Source of the DNA: Amycolatopsis oliviviridis
Lineage (GTDB): Bacteria; Actinomycetota; Actinomycetes; Mycobacteriales; Pseudonocardiaceae
Direction: 5' to 3'
Assembly (NCBI RefSeq): GCF_014654365.1
Contig: NZ_BNAY01000001.1
Coordinates: forward strand, 1,612,001-1,676,000
DNA: 64,000 nt
Positions 51,648 to 60,096 of the stretch are shown piece by piece. Under the pieces are notes generated by a model that saw only the letters and a list, made by a program, of their open reading frames with translations, searched no databases and was not told the origin of the DNA. Position 1 is the first letter of the stretch. Each line of letters opens with the position of its first letter. The translations under genes were made by a program, and so were the position numbers.

Positions 51648-52685
51648 CGACTCGTCCATGGTCAGCACCAACTGCCCGCTGGTGCCGCCCGACTGGAGTG
51701 ACGCGTGCGCGTCCGGTGCCCGCGTCCACGACAGGGTGTGCACGAATCCGGCCGGGAGCCGGAAACCAGCGGCGACATCCGCCCACAACCGGTCGATCTG
51801 CTGCCGGTTCCCGGTCCGGACGCCGATCAGCGACTGGCTGCGCAGGTAGAACTGGAGCAGCCGGATCGGCACCGGGTCGTGGTTGACCGCACCCGAGACC
51901 ACGACCCGGCCCAGCGCGCCGAGGGCGGGCAGGTAGGCCTCGCACCAGGCCGTGATACCGAGGTTGTCGACCACACAATCCAGTCCGCCGCTTCCGGCGG
52001 CCTCGAGAATGCGCGCGGGCAGGTCGTCGGCCGCGCCGTCGAGGGCGACGAGCGGCAACCCGGCCAGCCTTGGCGGACGCCGGTCCACGCCTATCACGCG
52101 GGCGCCACGGAACGCGGCGAGCGCGGCGACGGTCACGCCCAGCGCGCCCCCGGCGCCGGGCACCAGGACGGTGGTGCCGGGACCGGCGGCACCGGCGTCG
52201 AGCTGGGCGCTGGCGACACCGCCGTTGGCCGCGAGGGCCGCCGCCTCGGGGAAAGCGACCTCGGCCGGGATCTCGCGGACGTTGTCCGCGGGCACGACGC
52301 AACACTCCGCATAGCTACCCTGGCGGTGGATCCCGACGAGACCGAACTCGCTGCACGCCTCCTCCCGGGACACCAGACAGGCGCGGCATCGTGAGCAGCT
52401 CAGCACCGCCGAGACCGCGACCCGCCTGCCGACGAGGCCATCGTCCAGATCCGGCCCGACCCGGTCGATCACCCCGGCGTGCTCGGTGCCGAGCACGTGC
52501 GGGAAAGTCTTGATCTGTGGCGCGAAAGGCGGTTTTCCCGCCCGGGCGGCGACGTCCTTGGTCCGGGCGACCACGACCGCGTGGACGCGCACCCGTACTT
52601 CACCAGGCCCTGGCTCCGGGTCGGGCAGTTCGGCCATCTCCAGTACCGCCGGGCCGCCGAACGCACGGATGACGAGCGCCTTCAT
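51633..52685 (-). CDS. Zinc-binding/quinone-type alcohol dehydrogenase (MDR family)
   Basis: A 350-residue MDR oxidoreductase. The structural zinc motif is present (CSRCRACLVSREEAC, about 97-111) and the nucleotide-binding glycine motif is VPGAGGALGVTVAAL (about 170-185). The site that usually gives the catalytic zinc ligand reads VVVARTKDV instead of the typical Cys-containing motif, so the catalytic zinc may be missing. The ATG at 52685 overlaps the dioxygenase stop, so the two are one operon. It ends within the GntR gene end (convergent). Confidence 0.92.
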   Translation of the reverse strand: MKALVIRAFGGPAVLEMAELPDPEPGPGEVRVRVHAVVVARTKDVAARAGKPPFAPQIKTFPHVLGTEHAGVIDRVGPDLDDGLVGRRVAVSAVLSCSRCRACLVSREEACSEFGLVGIHRQGSYAECCVVPADNVREIPAEVAFPEAAALAANGGVASAQLDAGAAGPGTTVLVPGAGGALGVTVAALAAFRGARVIGVDRRPPRLAGLPLVALDGAADDLPARILEAAGSGGLDCVVDNLGITAWCEAYLPALGALGRVVVSGAVNHDPVPIRLLQFYLRSQSLIGVRTGNRQQIDRLWADVAAGFRLPAGFVHTLSWTRAPDAHASLQSGGTSGQLVLTMDESSAAG

Positions 52686-53542
52686 CAAGCAGGTTCCCGG
52701 GGCGGGTTGCTCATCGCCTCGATCACGGCGGGAGTGATCCCGCCACCGGTCCCCCACACATCGGCGTTCTCCGGGGTCCTGGCCCATTCGCCGGGCACCC
52801 AGTCGTCCCCCACCTCGAGCAGTTCCGCCGTGTACTCGATGACGTTGCCGACCGGGTCGAGGAAATAGCAGAAGACGTTGCCGCCAGGGCCGTGCCGACC
52901 GGGCCCCCACACGGTGTCGAAGCCGGCCTTGCGCAGGCGGCCGAGCGCCTTCATGACCTCGTCGGTGTCGCGGACCTCGTAGGCCACGTGGTTCAGCGAA
53001 GTCCATTTCCCCGGCGCGAGCACGACGCAGTGGTGCCGGCTGTTGCAGCGCAAGAAGACCATCTGATCGTTCTCATAGGTGTCCGAGACCTGGAAGCCGA
53101 GCACCCGGGTGTAGAAGTCCTTGGCCGCGGCGAGGTCCACCGAGTTGAGCACGACATGGCTCAGCCGATCAGGCCCGTACGCCTTCGGGGAAGGGGCCGT
53201 GTGTTCGGGCAGGCCGCAGGCGACCTCGATGCGACGGCCTTCGGGATCGAGGAACTCCATCCGCGTGTCGCTCGTGGACAGGAGCTCGACCTGTTCACCC
53301 CGCAGGCGATCGGTGAGCTTCGCGATACCGCGTTCCCCGTCGGCCGCGAGGCTGATCCCGCCGAGGCGGTGTTCCTCGCCGGTGGCGAGCGTGAGCACAT
53401 GGTGTTCGGTTCCCCGGCCACGCAACCGGATCCGATCGTCGGTCTCCTCGACCACCGCCAGCCCCCACACGTCCGCGTAGAACGGCAGGAGTTCGGCCGG
53501 GTTCGTCACGTGGATCTCGACGCTCCGGAGGTGGGTGATCAT
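52685..53542 (-). CDS. Extradiol ring-cleavage dioxygenase (VOC family)
   Basis: A 285-residue two-domain VOC protein resembling catechol 2,3-dioxygenases. The C-terminal metal site is complete: His129 (RLSHVVLNSVD), His185 (SLNHVAYEV) and Glu236 (NVIEYTAELL), the 2-His-1-Glu iron triad. It would cleave a dihydroxylated aromatic ring. ATG 53542 is taken as start; a GTG one codon upstream (53545) is equally placed. It heads an operon with the dehydrogenase and is divergent from a MarR gene with a perfect palindrome between them. Confidence 0.92.
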   Translation of the reverse strand: MITHLRSVEIHVTNPAELLPFYADVWGLAVVEETDDRIRLRGRGTEHHVLTLATGEEHRLGGISLAADGERGIAKLTDRLRGEQVELLSTSDTRMEFLDPEGRRIEVACGLPEHTAPSPKAYGPDRLSHVVLNSVDLAAAKDFYTRVLGFQVSDTYENDQMVFLRCNSRHHCVVLAPGKWTSLNHVAYEVRDTDEVMKALGRLRKAGFDTVWGPGRHGPGGNVFCYFLDPVGNVIEYTAELLEVGDDWVPGEWARTPENADVWGTGGGITPAVIEAMSNPPREPA

Positions 53543-53571
53543 CACGGATCCCTTCGAGGAGGTGCGCGCAT

Positions 53572-53591
53572 GTTATCAACCACTTGATAAC
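53572..53591. promoter_or_regulatory. MarR operator palindrome GTTATCAA-CCAC-TTGATAAC
   Basis: A perfect 8-base inverted repeat with a four-base centre (GTTATCAACCACTTGATAAC) lies in the dioxygenase/MarR divergent promoter, a classical position for autoregulation and repression. Confidence 0.78.
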
Positions 53592-53659
53592 GTGCCAAGG
53601 TGTCCGAACCGCCAGGACGCTCGCGAGGAAAGGCGTCCGTGGGACCAGGAGACGAAAAC

Positions 53660-54118
53660 GTGCCCGTCGAACCGGCCACCCGGATCGCCTATCTGCTCAG
53701 AATGCTCTCCAGCACGCTCAACCAGCAGATCGAACGCGCCCTGCGGCCACTCGACCTCACCCAGGCACAGCTGGCCGCCTTGGCCCAGCTGGCCATCAGC
53801 GCCCCCGCCCGGCTCTCCAGCGCCGAACTCGGCCGCCGCGCCGGTGTCACCCCGCAGGCGATGTGGTCGGCCATCTCGAACCTGGAGCACCGTGGACTCG
53901 TGCGGCGGTCACCGCACCCCACCCATGGTCGCGTCCTCGAAATCGCCATCACCGAGGTCGGCTCGTCGGTCCTGGAACAAGCGCAGGAACTGACCGCACC
54001 GGTGGACGCGCACGCCATGGCCACCTTGACGGAAGCGGAAAAACGGCAATTCCGCTCCCTGCTGCTGAAAACCATGACGGGACTCGGCATCCCGCATCCC
54101 GATCCAGGGCGGGGTTAG
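53660..54118 (+). CDS. MarR-family regulator of the dioxygenase operon
   Basis: A 152-residue winged-helix repressor from GTG 53660 (VPVEPATRIAYLLRMLSSTLNQ), with AGGAG upstream. The DNA-binding region is about 35-100 (LTQAQLAALAQLAISAPARLSSAELGRR, VTPQAMWSAISNLEHRGLV). An in-frame GTG at 53600 would add 20 residues and cannot be excluded. It is divergent from the dioxygenase gene; the palindrome at 53572-53591 is its likely site. Ligand unknown; an aromatic is plausible. Confidence 0.9.
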   Translation: MPVEPATRIAYLLRMLSSTLNQQIERALRPLDLTQAQLAALAQLAISAPARLSSAELGRRAGVTPQAMWSAISNLEHRGLVRRSPHPTHGRVLEIAITEVGSSVLEQAQELTAPVDAHAMATLTEAEKRQFRSLLLKTMTGLGIPHPDPGRG

Positions 54119-54250
54119 CGCGGATCGTTTAACCGAAAAGACCTTCTTCGCCGAGCATCCCTTGACCGCCGGACGCCTCGCTTTAGCGTTCAAGTGCTTC
54201 AACCTTCCCGCGTCCTCACCTACTGGACGCCAGGCGCAGCGAGGAAACGC

Positions 54251-56656
54251 ATGTTCAGCGCAGTACCGTCGAGCACCTTCCAGGTGTGGTGGCGTGCTTT
54301 GGGCTCGACCGAATGGACACCGGGTCACGAGTTGCTGGTTCACATCGGCGACGGCGAGAACGCCGCACTCGAGGAACTGTCCTGGGGCGCCGCGGACGGT
54401 TCTTCCTGCGCGGTCGGTTTCTCGCCGGGGATGGCCGAGTGCCGTGGCCATCGCCGTACCGGCGGGGGCGACGTGCTGGAGATACGAGGCGAACTCAGCG
54501 GCGAGCCGGTGAATTCGCCGGACAGCGGCGCTGCGCGACATCATGCCTTCGACACGGAGATCGAGGACGCCACCGGACGGCGGCCGTCGGAACCGCTCAG
54601 ACTGCTGATCGACGACGGATCCGGCGTGGCGCCGTCATGGCTGGCCTGGCGCGACCGGACGGGCGACTCGTGCTCGATCGTCCTCCGTTCGGCCGGTCCG
54701 GCAGGCAACGCGGATGTCACCAGGATGGTGACCGAGGTCTGGGCCAGCGCCGAGTACGGCGAAGTGGGCGAGGTGGCCGCGAACCTCATCGAGGAAGCAC
54801 CCTGCAAATGGTTCGCACCTCATGACCGTGCTTCCCTGGAATTCCAGTTCTCGCGACCGATCGCGGTGGACCGCTACCTCCTCACCTCCGCCAACGACGC
54901 GCCTGACCGGGATCCTGCCGCATGGGTCCTGCGTGGATCCGTGGACGGGCACCTGTGGCGGACCCTCGACACGCGCTCGCATCAGTCGTTCACCGCCCGG
55001 CACGAGACCAGGACCTATCGGATCGCCGGCCCCGCGGCCTACCCCTGCTACCGCCTCGACATCGTTGGGAACAACGGTTCTCTTCACCTGCAACTCGAAA
55101 CCGTCCGGTTCCTCACCCCGGTGAACGGGTTCACCGGCTACCGGCGACGCGCTGGGCACGCTCCCCTGGCCTACCGCGGATCGTGTGCCGCGCCGCAAGC
55201 GCCGGACATCCCGATGGACCCGTTACCGGACGGACTTCCCGACCGGCGAGGAAAGCGGCTGAGCCGCTTCCCCGGCACCGAGGTCCCCACGCTCTTCGAT
55301 CGCGCGCTTCCGCCGCTCGCCGAGGACGGCGACGTGATGACCGGAGGCCATCGCTTGCGGGCGGGCGAGAGCCTGCGAAGGCAATCCCTGACCTCACTCA
55401 ACGACGCTTTCACCCTGAAACACTTCGGTTTCGACGATCTTGTTCTCATCCGTAACCACGATCGACGGCCGCTGTGGTGGTCGAGTGAGTTCAGCCCCGG
55501 CGACTGGCGCCGGAAGACGCGCGGCTCCGGCGTCAGCGATGTCACCCTGCGGCCGGACGGCGATCTCGTGGCCCACGATGAAAACGGTGTTCCATTGCGG
55601 TCCACCGGCACGGCGGACCGCGGTGTGGTCTTGCTGGAAGTCCGCGACGACGGCGACGTCGTCCTGCTCAACGGCGCGGGCGAGATCGTCTGGCACACCG
55701 ACACCGCCACCACCGACGTGTCGCGGCCCCCGTCGCCCATCGCGCGGGGAGACCGCATGCTGGTCGGGCAGAGCCTGGCCGACCAGAGCCTCACCTCTCC
55801 CAACGGCCGGTACGTGCTGGTGCACGACCATCAGCACGCCGGTACCTTCCTCTACGGTCCCAGGGGCCGGATCACTCGCTGGTTCTATCTCGTCCCGTCG
55901 ATGTATCCGGATCCTTTCGGCACCCGCCTCGTCCTGGAGGAGGACGGGCTGTTCCTGCGCTGGTCCAAGGACGAGGCCGACGGGGTGGACCTGCGCGGCG
56001 TCCGCAAGGCATGGGACAGCCTCACCACGCCGAATTTCCCGTTCCATCCCCGGCAGGTCGTGCTCCGTGACAGCGGCGATCTGGAGATGCTGGACTCCGA
56101 CGGCGAAGTCATGTGGCGCAACGGGTACAAACGCGACAGCGACAAGTTCGCGAAATCATCGAACCGGCGAAGGCCGGAGACGAACCGCAAGCGTGCCGCG
56201 GCCGCGTCCGGCCCACCCCGGCTGCCTGCCACGCCGAACGTACCGGTGATCCGGACCGACTTCTCCGACGACGATGCGTGGTATCGGGTGAAGACCGGAA
56301 TCGGCCGGGGCACGCCGGACGGGTTCGAGGCCAACGTGAGCTATGTCGACGACCCGGCCTTCACCGGAATGACGAGTACCGACCTGCTGGAATCCGAAGT
56401 GGACCGTGCCGAACACGCGATCATGCTCGTCGTGGACGAAATCACGATCCACTCCCCCGAGCACCCGATCCTGGTGGTGGATCTCGGCTCGGAGCCCGAC
56501 CCGGACGACGACTGGCCAGGAGTACCCGCCGGCCGGTCTTTCCGCGCCGTTCCGCAGGCCATTCAGGAAATCGAAAACAACCTTTCGCTCGCCAACGCGG
56601 ATTGGGAGGACTTCGCCGATCACGTCGACGACGACGGAGTACGACGGGACACCTGA
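54251..56656 (+). CDS. Large lectin-like protein: discoidin-like, two bulb-lectin-like domains, DUF6924-like C-terminus
   Basis: An 801-residue protein. Residues about 130-290 resemble a discoidin (F5/8 type C) carbohydrate-binding fold (APHDRASLEFQFSRPIAVDRYLL, DIVGNNGSLHLQLETVRFL). Residues about 365-640 contain two bulb-lectin-like blocks (LRAGESLRRQSLTSLNDAFTL, LTSPNGRYVLVHDHQHAGTF). A linker rich in Arg and Ala leads to a C-terminal domain (about 680-801) with VPVIRTDFSDDDAWYRV and SFRAVPQAIQEIENNLSLAN, typical of DUF6924. No signal peptide is found, so it appears cytoplasmic unless exported by an unknown route. The ATG at 54251 follows GAGGAAAC. It is convergent with the P450 gene. Confidence 0.85.
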   Translation: MFSAVPSSTFQVWWRALGSTEWTPGHELLVHIGDGENAALEELSWGAADGSSCAVGFSPGMAECRGHRRTGGGDVLEIRGELSGEPVNSPDSGAARHHAFDTEIEDATGRRPSEPLRLLIDDGSGVAPSWLAWRDRTGDSCSIVLRSAGPAGNADVTRMVTEVWASAEYGEVGEVAANLIEEAPCKWFAPHDRASLEFQFSRPIAVDRYLLTSANDAPDRDPAAWVLRGSVDGHLWRTLDTRSHQSFTARHETRTYRIAGPAAYPCYRLDIVGNNGSLHLQLETVRFLTPVNGFTGYRRRAGHAPLAYRGSCAAPQAPDIPMDPLPDGLPDRRGKRLSRFPGTEVPTLFDRALPPLAEDGDVMTGGHRLRAGESLRRQSLTSLNDAFTLKHFGFDDLVLIRNHDRRPLWWSSEFSPGDWRRKTRGSGVSDVTLRPDGDLVAHDENGVPLRSTGTADRGVVLLEVRDDGDVVLLNGAGEIVWHTDTATTDVSRPPSPIARGDRMLVGQSLADQSLTSPNGRYVLVHDHQHAGTFLYGPRGRITRWFYLVPSMYPDPFGTRLVLEEDGLFLRWSKDEADGVDLRGVRKAWDSLTTPNFPFHPRQVVLRDSGDLEMLDSDGEVMWRNGYKRDSDKFAKSSNRRRPETNRKRAAAASGPPRLPATPNVPVIRTDFSDDDAWYRVKTGIGRGTPDGFEANVSYVDDPAFTGMTSTDLLESEVDRAEHAIMLVVDEITIHSPEHPILVVDLGSEPDPDDDWPGVPAGRSFRAVPQAIQEIENNLSLANADWEDFADHVDDDGVRRDT

Positions 56657-56720
56657 GCCACGGCCGTGCCGAGGGCCTGGCCGCCGATCACGCGAACAGC
56701 CTTGCCCGCGCCCAGGACCT

Positions 56721-57908
56721 TCACGTGTCGAGCACGACCGGGAAGGTCCGCGGTGCGTGGACGTGCACGCTTCGCCGATAAGTCAGCTCCTCGTCGCCGG
56801 CCGCCGCCCGCATCCGCGGGAACCTGCCGAACAAGGCGGGCAACGCCACTTCGGCCTCCAACCGCACGAGTGCCGCGCCGAGACACCGGTGAATCCCGTG
56901 CCCGAAGGCGAGGTTCCCCGTCGTGTCCCGGTCCGGCTCCAGGGTGTCCGGGTCCGAAAACCGGTCCGGATCGCGGTTGGCCGCCCCGACCGAAAGCGTG
57001 ACCGAGGCACCGCGCGGGATCGAGACCCCGCCGATCGCGAGATCCTCGGTGGCGAACCGCGAGGACGCGTTGAGCGCGGGCGAAAGCCACCGTAAGAGTT
57101 CCTCGATCAGCGGCCCCGCGGTCTCGGGCGAGCCGAGGCGTGCCCGAGCGGCGGGATCGGCGAGCAGCGCTCGCACGCTGTTCGTGAGGAAGACCGCGCT
57201 GGTCTCGTGTCCGGCGATCAGCAAGGCCATCGCCATCGCCACGATCTCGACGTCGGACATCCGCTCTCCGTCTTCGGAAGCCGCGATGAGCTCGGAAAGC
57301 AGAGCGTCGTCGGGCTCACGCCGGCGTGCCGCGACCAGTTCTTCCAGGTAGTCCGACAGCCGCTTCGACGCCTCGATGAGCAAGGGTTCGGGACATTCGT
57401 CCATCAGCACCATCGACCAGTGCGCGAAGTCCTCCTGGTCCAATTCGGGTACACCGATCAGTTCGCAGATGATCTCCATCGGCAGCCGGATCGCGAAGCG
57501 CCCCACGAGGTCCACTGGCTCACCGGTGGGCAGTTCGGAGAGCAGGGCATCGGTGAAGGCCTCGACCTGCGGACGCAGCCGGGCCAGCCGTCGCGCGGTG
57601 AACGCGTGGCTCACCAGCTTGCGTACTCGCGTGTGATCGGGCGGGTCGAGCGAGGTGAGCATATGGGAGAGCGGCGCGGGCAGACCCGGCGGCGCCGAAG
57701 CCCGCTCGGAGGGTGGCAACGAAGCCCTCCAATCCTTCGCCAGCCGAGGGTCGGCCAGGCCGGAGCGAACGTCGGCGTAGCGGGTGACGAGCCAGGTCGG
57801 TCCGCCTTCGAAGGTCACCTCGCGCACAGGTGTGTTCTCGCGAGCGTGGTTCAGGGTGGCGTGCGGGTCACGCCAGTAGGAGTCCAGGAAATCGGCGTGG
57901 TCGCTCAT
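56721..57908 (-). CDS. Cytochrome P450
   Basis: A 395-residue bacterial P450. It has the I-helix oxygen-binding motif AGHETS (about 233-238), the ExxR of the K helix (EELLRW), and the heme-binding region FGHGIHRCLGAAL with Cys342 as thiolate ligand. The common Arg after ExxR is replaced by Ser in NASSRFATEDL. Upstream on the same strand lie a gap with a family C hairpin and then the TauD gene, so it has its own promoter. It may belong to the terpenoid cluster to the right; substrate not predictable. Confidence 0.96.
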   Translation of the reverse strand: MSDHADFLDSYWRDPHATLNHARENTPVREVTFEGGPTWLVTRYADVRSGLADPRLAKDWRASLPPSERASAPPGLPAPLSHMLTSLDPPDHTRVRKLVSHAFTARRLARLRPQVEAFTDALLSELPTGEPVDLVGRFAIRLPMEIICELIGVPELDQEDFAHWSMVLMDECPEPLLIEASKRLSDYLEELVAARRREPDDALLSELIAASEDGERMSDVEIVAMAMALLIAGHETSAVFLTNSVRALLADPAARARLGSPETAGPLIEELLRWLSPALNASSRFATEDLAIGGVSIPRGASVTLSVGAANRDPDRFSDPDTLEPDRDTTGNLAFGHGIHRCLGAALVRLEAEVALPALFGRFPRMRAAAGDEELTYRRSVHVHAPRTFPVVLDT

Positions 57909-57961
57909 CGACTGCTCCTTTCGTTGTGGGGTAAGGCGAAGGGTTCACGCCACCGGAGAGC

Positions 57962-58014
57962 GTTGCGAAAGCCACGTTCGCAACGTTCAAGGTTGCGAAC
58001 ATGGCTTTCGCAAC
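57962..58014. repeat. Inverted repeat, family C
   Basis: GTTGCGAAAGCCACGTTCGCAAC-type arms (57962-57984 and 57992-58014, 23 bases, one mismatch) with a seven-base loop. It lies between the TauD-like stop and the P450 start. The same family occurs at 50154-50200. Confidence 0.85.
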
Positions 58015-58079
58015 ACCCTGGACCGGCCAACTTGAAGTCCTTTGTGGATATTCAAGTCGCGCGATCCAGGAACGTCGCC

Positions 58080-58916
58080 TCAGCCCTTCACCACCGTCGC
58101 GCTCATCCCCGCGATCCGGTGATGCGGCCAGCGCGCGCCGTCGCCCTTGGGCTCGTCGCCGAGCACGGCGACCCGGCGTCCGACCCTGCGCTCGGTGTAG
58201 TCGTTCACGGCGTAGTGCTGCGTCGCCCGGTTGTCCCAGACCGCGACGGCGCCTTCGGTCCAGCGGTAGCGGCAAACCCTTTGCGGGCTTTCGGACACCG
58301 TGAACAGATGCGCCAGCAGCACCGCGCTCTCGTCGGGGGTCAGCTGGGGAACGCGCCGGGTGAACATCCGGTTGACGTAGAGGGAGCGCTTGCCGGTCCC
58401 CGGATGTATGCGCACCACCGGATGTTCGGCCTCGCTGCGGAAAGAACCGTCGGGATGCTCGAAGACGTGGATCGCGGTGAGCCCGTCGGCCAGTTCCCGC
58501 ATCGGCGCGGACAAGGCCTCGTAGGCCAGGTACTGATTGCTCCACATCGTGTCGCCCCCGACCTCGGGTGACCGCACGATCTGCAGGATCGAAGCGATCG
58601 GCGGGGATTGCGCGAAAGTGACGTCGGTGTGCCAGACGTCGGCCTTGGCCCCCAGGTCGGAATCGAGAACGACGATCTCGTCGTGCCCGGCCAGCTTCGG
58701 CAGGAATCGATGGACCTCCAGGTCCCCGAACCGGCGGCCGAACGCCTCGTGGTCGGCCGGCGCGAGGCCCTTCTCGTCGGGGAAGAACAGCACGAGATGG
58801 TCGAGCAGCAGCCGGTGGATCCGTTCGAACAGCGCGTCGTCGATTTCCGCGAGCGTCACGCCACGGATCTCCGCGCCCAGCGCACCGGTCACGGGTCGTA
58901 CCTCGAGGGAATCCAT
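58080..58916 (-). CDS. TauD/TfdA-family alpha-ketoglutarate-dependent dioxygenase
   Basis: A 278-residue Fe(II)/2-oxoglutarate enzyme with the facial triad His96, Asp98 (ADVWHTDVTF) and His234 (RATQHYAVND), plus Arg near 245-248 (YTERRVGRR) for 2-oxoglutarate. Family members hydroxylate or desulfonate small molecules; here a tailoring hydroxylation is plausible. The ATG at 58916 has GGAAAAACAGG upstream. It sits in a set of tailoring enzymes beside the prenyltransferase operon. Confidence 0.93.
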   Translation of the reverse strand: MDSLEVRPVTGALGAEIRGVTLAEIDDALFERIHRLLLDHLVLFFPDEKGLAPADHEAFGRRFGDLEVHRFLPKLAGHDEIVVLDSDLGAKADVWHTDVTFAQSPPIASILQIVRSPEVGGDTMWSNQYLAYEALSAPMRELADGLTAIHVFEHPDGSFRSEAEHPVVRIHPGTGKRSLYVNRMFTRRVPQLTPDESAVLLAHLFTVSESPQRVCRYRWTEGAVAVWDNRATQHYAVNDYTERRVGRRVAVLGDEPKGDGARWPHHRIAGMSATVVKG

Positions 58917-59071
58917 TCCTGTTTTTCCTTTCGCGCAGTATCGATCCACGTTCCGCGTCTCGGCGGAACGCTTGTCTAATTCGACCCGGAACCCTTGCTT
59001 GCCAAGGCTTTCCGGTGCATTGTTCAGTGAAACACCGAAGTTTTCTCTTTCCCCTTCCCGAAAGGACCGCG

Positions 59072-60094
59072 GTGACGGCCGAGAACACGGAGCTCCAGGA
59101 CGGCACCAGCAGGCTTGCCGAACTCGTCGACCTCGCCACCCCGTTCGCGGTGCGGACCGCGGTCGCGTTGCGGCTGCCCGAACTGATCCGCGACGGGTAT
59201 ACGACGGCAGCCGCCCTCGCGACCGAATCCGGATCCGACCCGGCCTCGCTCACCCGCCTGCTGAACCATCTCGTGAAGGTCGGGGTGTTCGCCGAGACCG
59301 AACCGGGACGGCACGGGCTCACCCCGGTGTCGCGGGCGCTGCTGGACGAACGCAACGCGCTGCTGCGTTCGTGGCTCGACGCCGACGGCCCCGGCCTCAC
59401 GATGGATCTGGCCTACAGCGGGATGCCGCATTCCGTCCGCACCGGCGAACCCGCGTACCCGGTCGTCCACGGCGCCGACTTCTGGTCCGACTACCGGGCC
59501 GACGAAACGCTCAGGCGGTTCTTCGGCACCACGATGGCCGGATTCGCCTGGCAGACCGGGCCCGAGGTCGCCGCCCGCTGGGACTGGAATTCCGTGTCCA
59601 CCGTGCTCGACGTGGGCGGCGGGACGGGATCGCTGCTCGCGGCGATCCTGACCGCGCATCCACATCTGACCGGTGCGGTGCTGGACCTGCCCGAAGTCCG
59701 GCCCGAGGCGGAGAAACTCCTCATCGGCAGTGGCCTGAAAAGCCGTGCTGAATTCCTCGGCGGGAGTTTCTTCGCCCCGGTTCCGCCGGGCTACGACGTC
59801 GTGATCGTCTCGCGGGTACTCACCGACTGGCCCGATGCGGACGCCCGCGAGATTCTCGGCCGCTGCGCGGAAGCCGCGGGCGACAAGGGACGGCTGCTGG
59901 TGGTCGAAGTGCTCGCAGGAGCCGAACACGCCAAGAACAACTCCTCGTTCGATCTGCAGTCGCTGACGTTGCTGGGCGGCCGGGAGCGCCGTCCGGAGGA
60001 CTTCGACGAGCTCGCGGCAGGCGCCGGGCTCGTGCGCCGGGCGCGGCTCGACGGCGCGAACGGTCTCGTGGTCCTGGAGTACACGCGCGGGTGA
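59072..60094 (+). CDS. SAM-dependent methyltransferase (O-methyltransferase type)
   Basis: A 340-residue enzyme of the dimeric O-methyltransferase kind. An N-terminal winged-helix dimerisation domain (LAELVDLATPFAVRTAVALRLPELI, SDPASLTRLLNHLVKVGVF) is followed by the SAM-binding domain with motif I DVGGGTGSLLAAIL and the acidic VVSRVLTDWPDADAREIL. Start at GTG 59072 preceded by GAAAGGA; upstream residues are not homologous. It is divergent from the TauD gene with 155 bases between starts and convergent with the oxygenase gene. Probably methylates a hydroxyl group of the cluster product. Confidence 0.93.
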   Translation: MTAENTELQDGTSRLAELVDLATPFAVRTAVALRLPELIRDGYTTAAALATESGSDPASLTRLLNHLVKVGVFAETEPGRHGLTPVSRALLDERNALLRSWLDADGPGLTMDLAYSGMPHSVRTGEPAYPVVHGADFWSDYRADETLRRFFGTTMAGFAWQTGPEVAARWDWNSVSTVLDVGGGTGSLLAAILTAHPHLTGAVLDLPEVRPEAEKLLIGSGLKSRAEFLGGSFFAPVPPGYDVVIVSRVLTDWPDADAREILGRCAEAAGDKGRLLVVEVLAGAEHAKNNSSFDLQSLTLLGGRERRPEDFDELAAGAGLVRRARLDGANGLVVLEYTRG

Positions 60095-60096
60095 GT

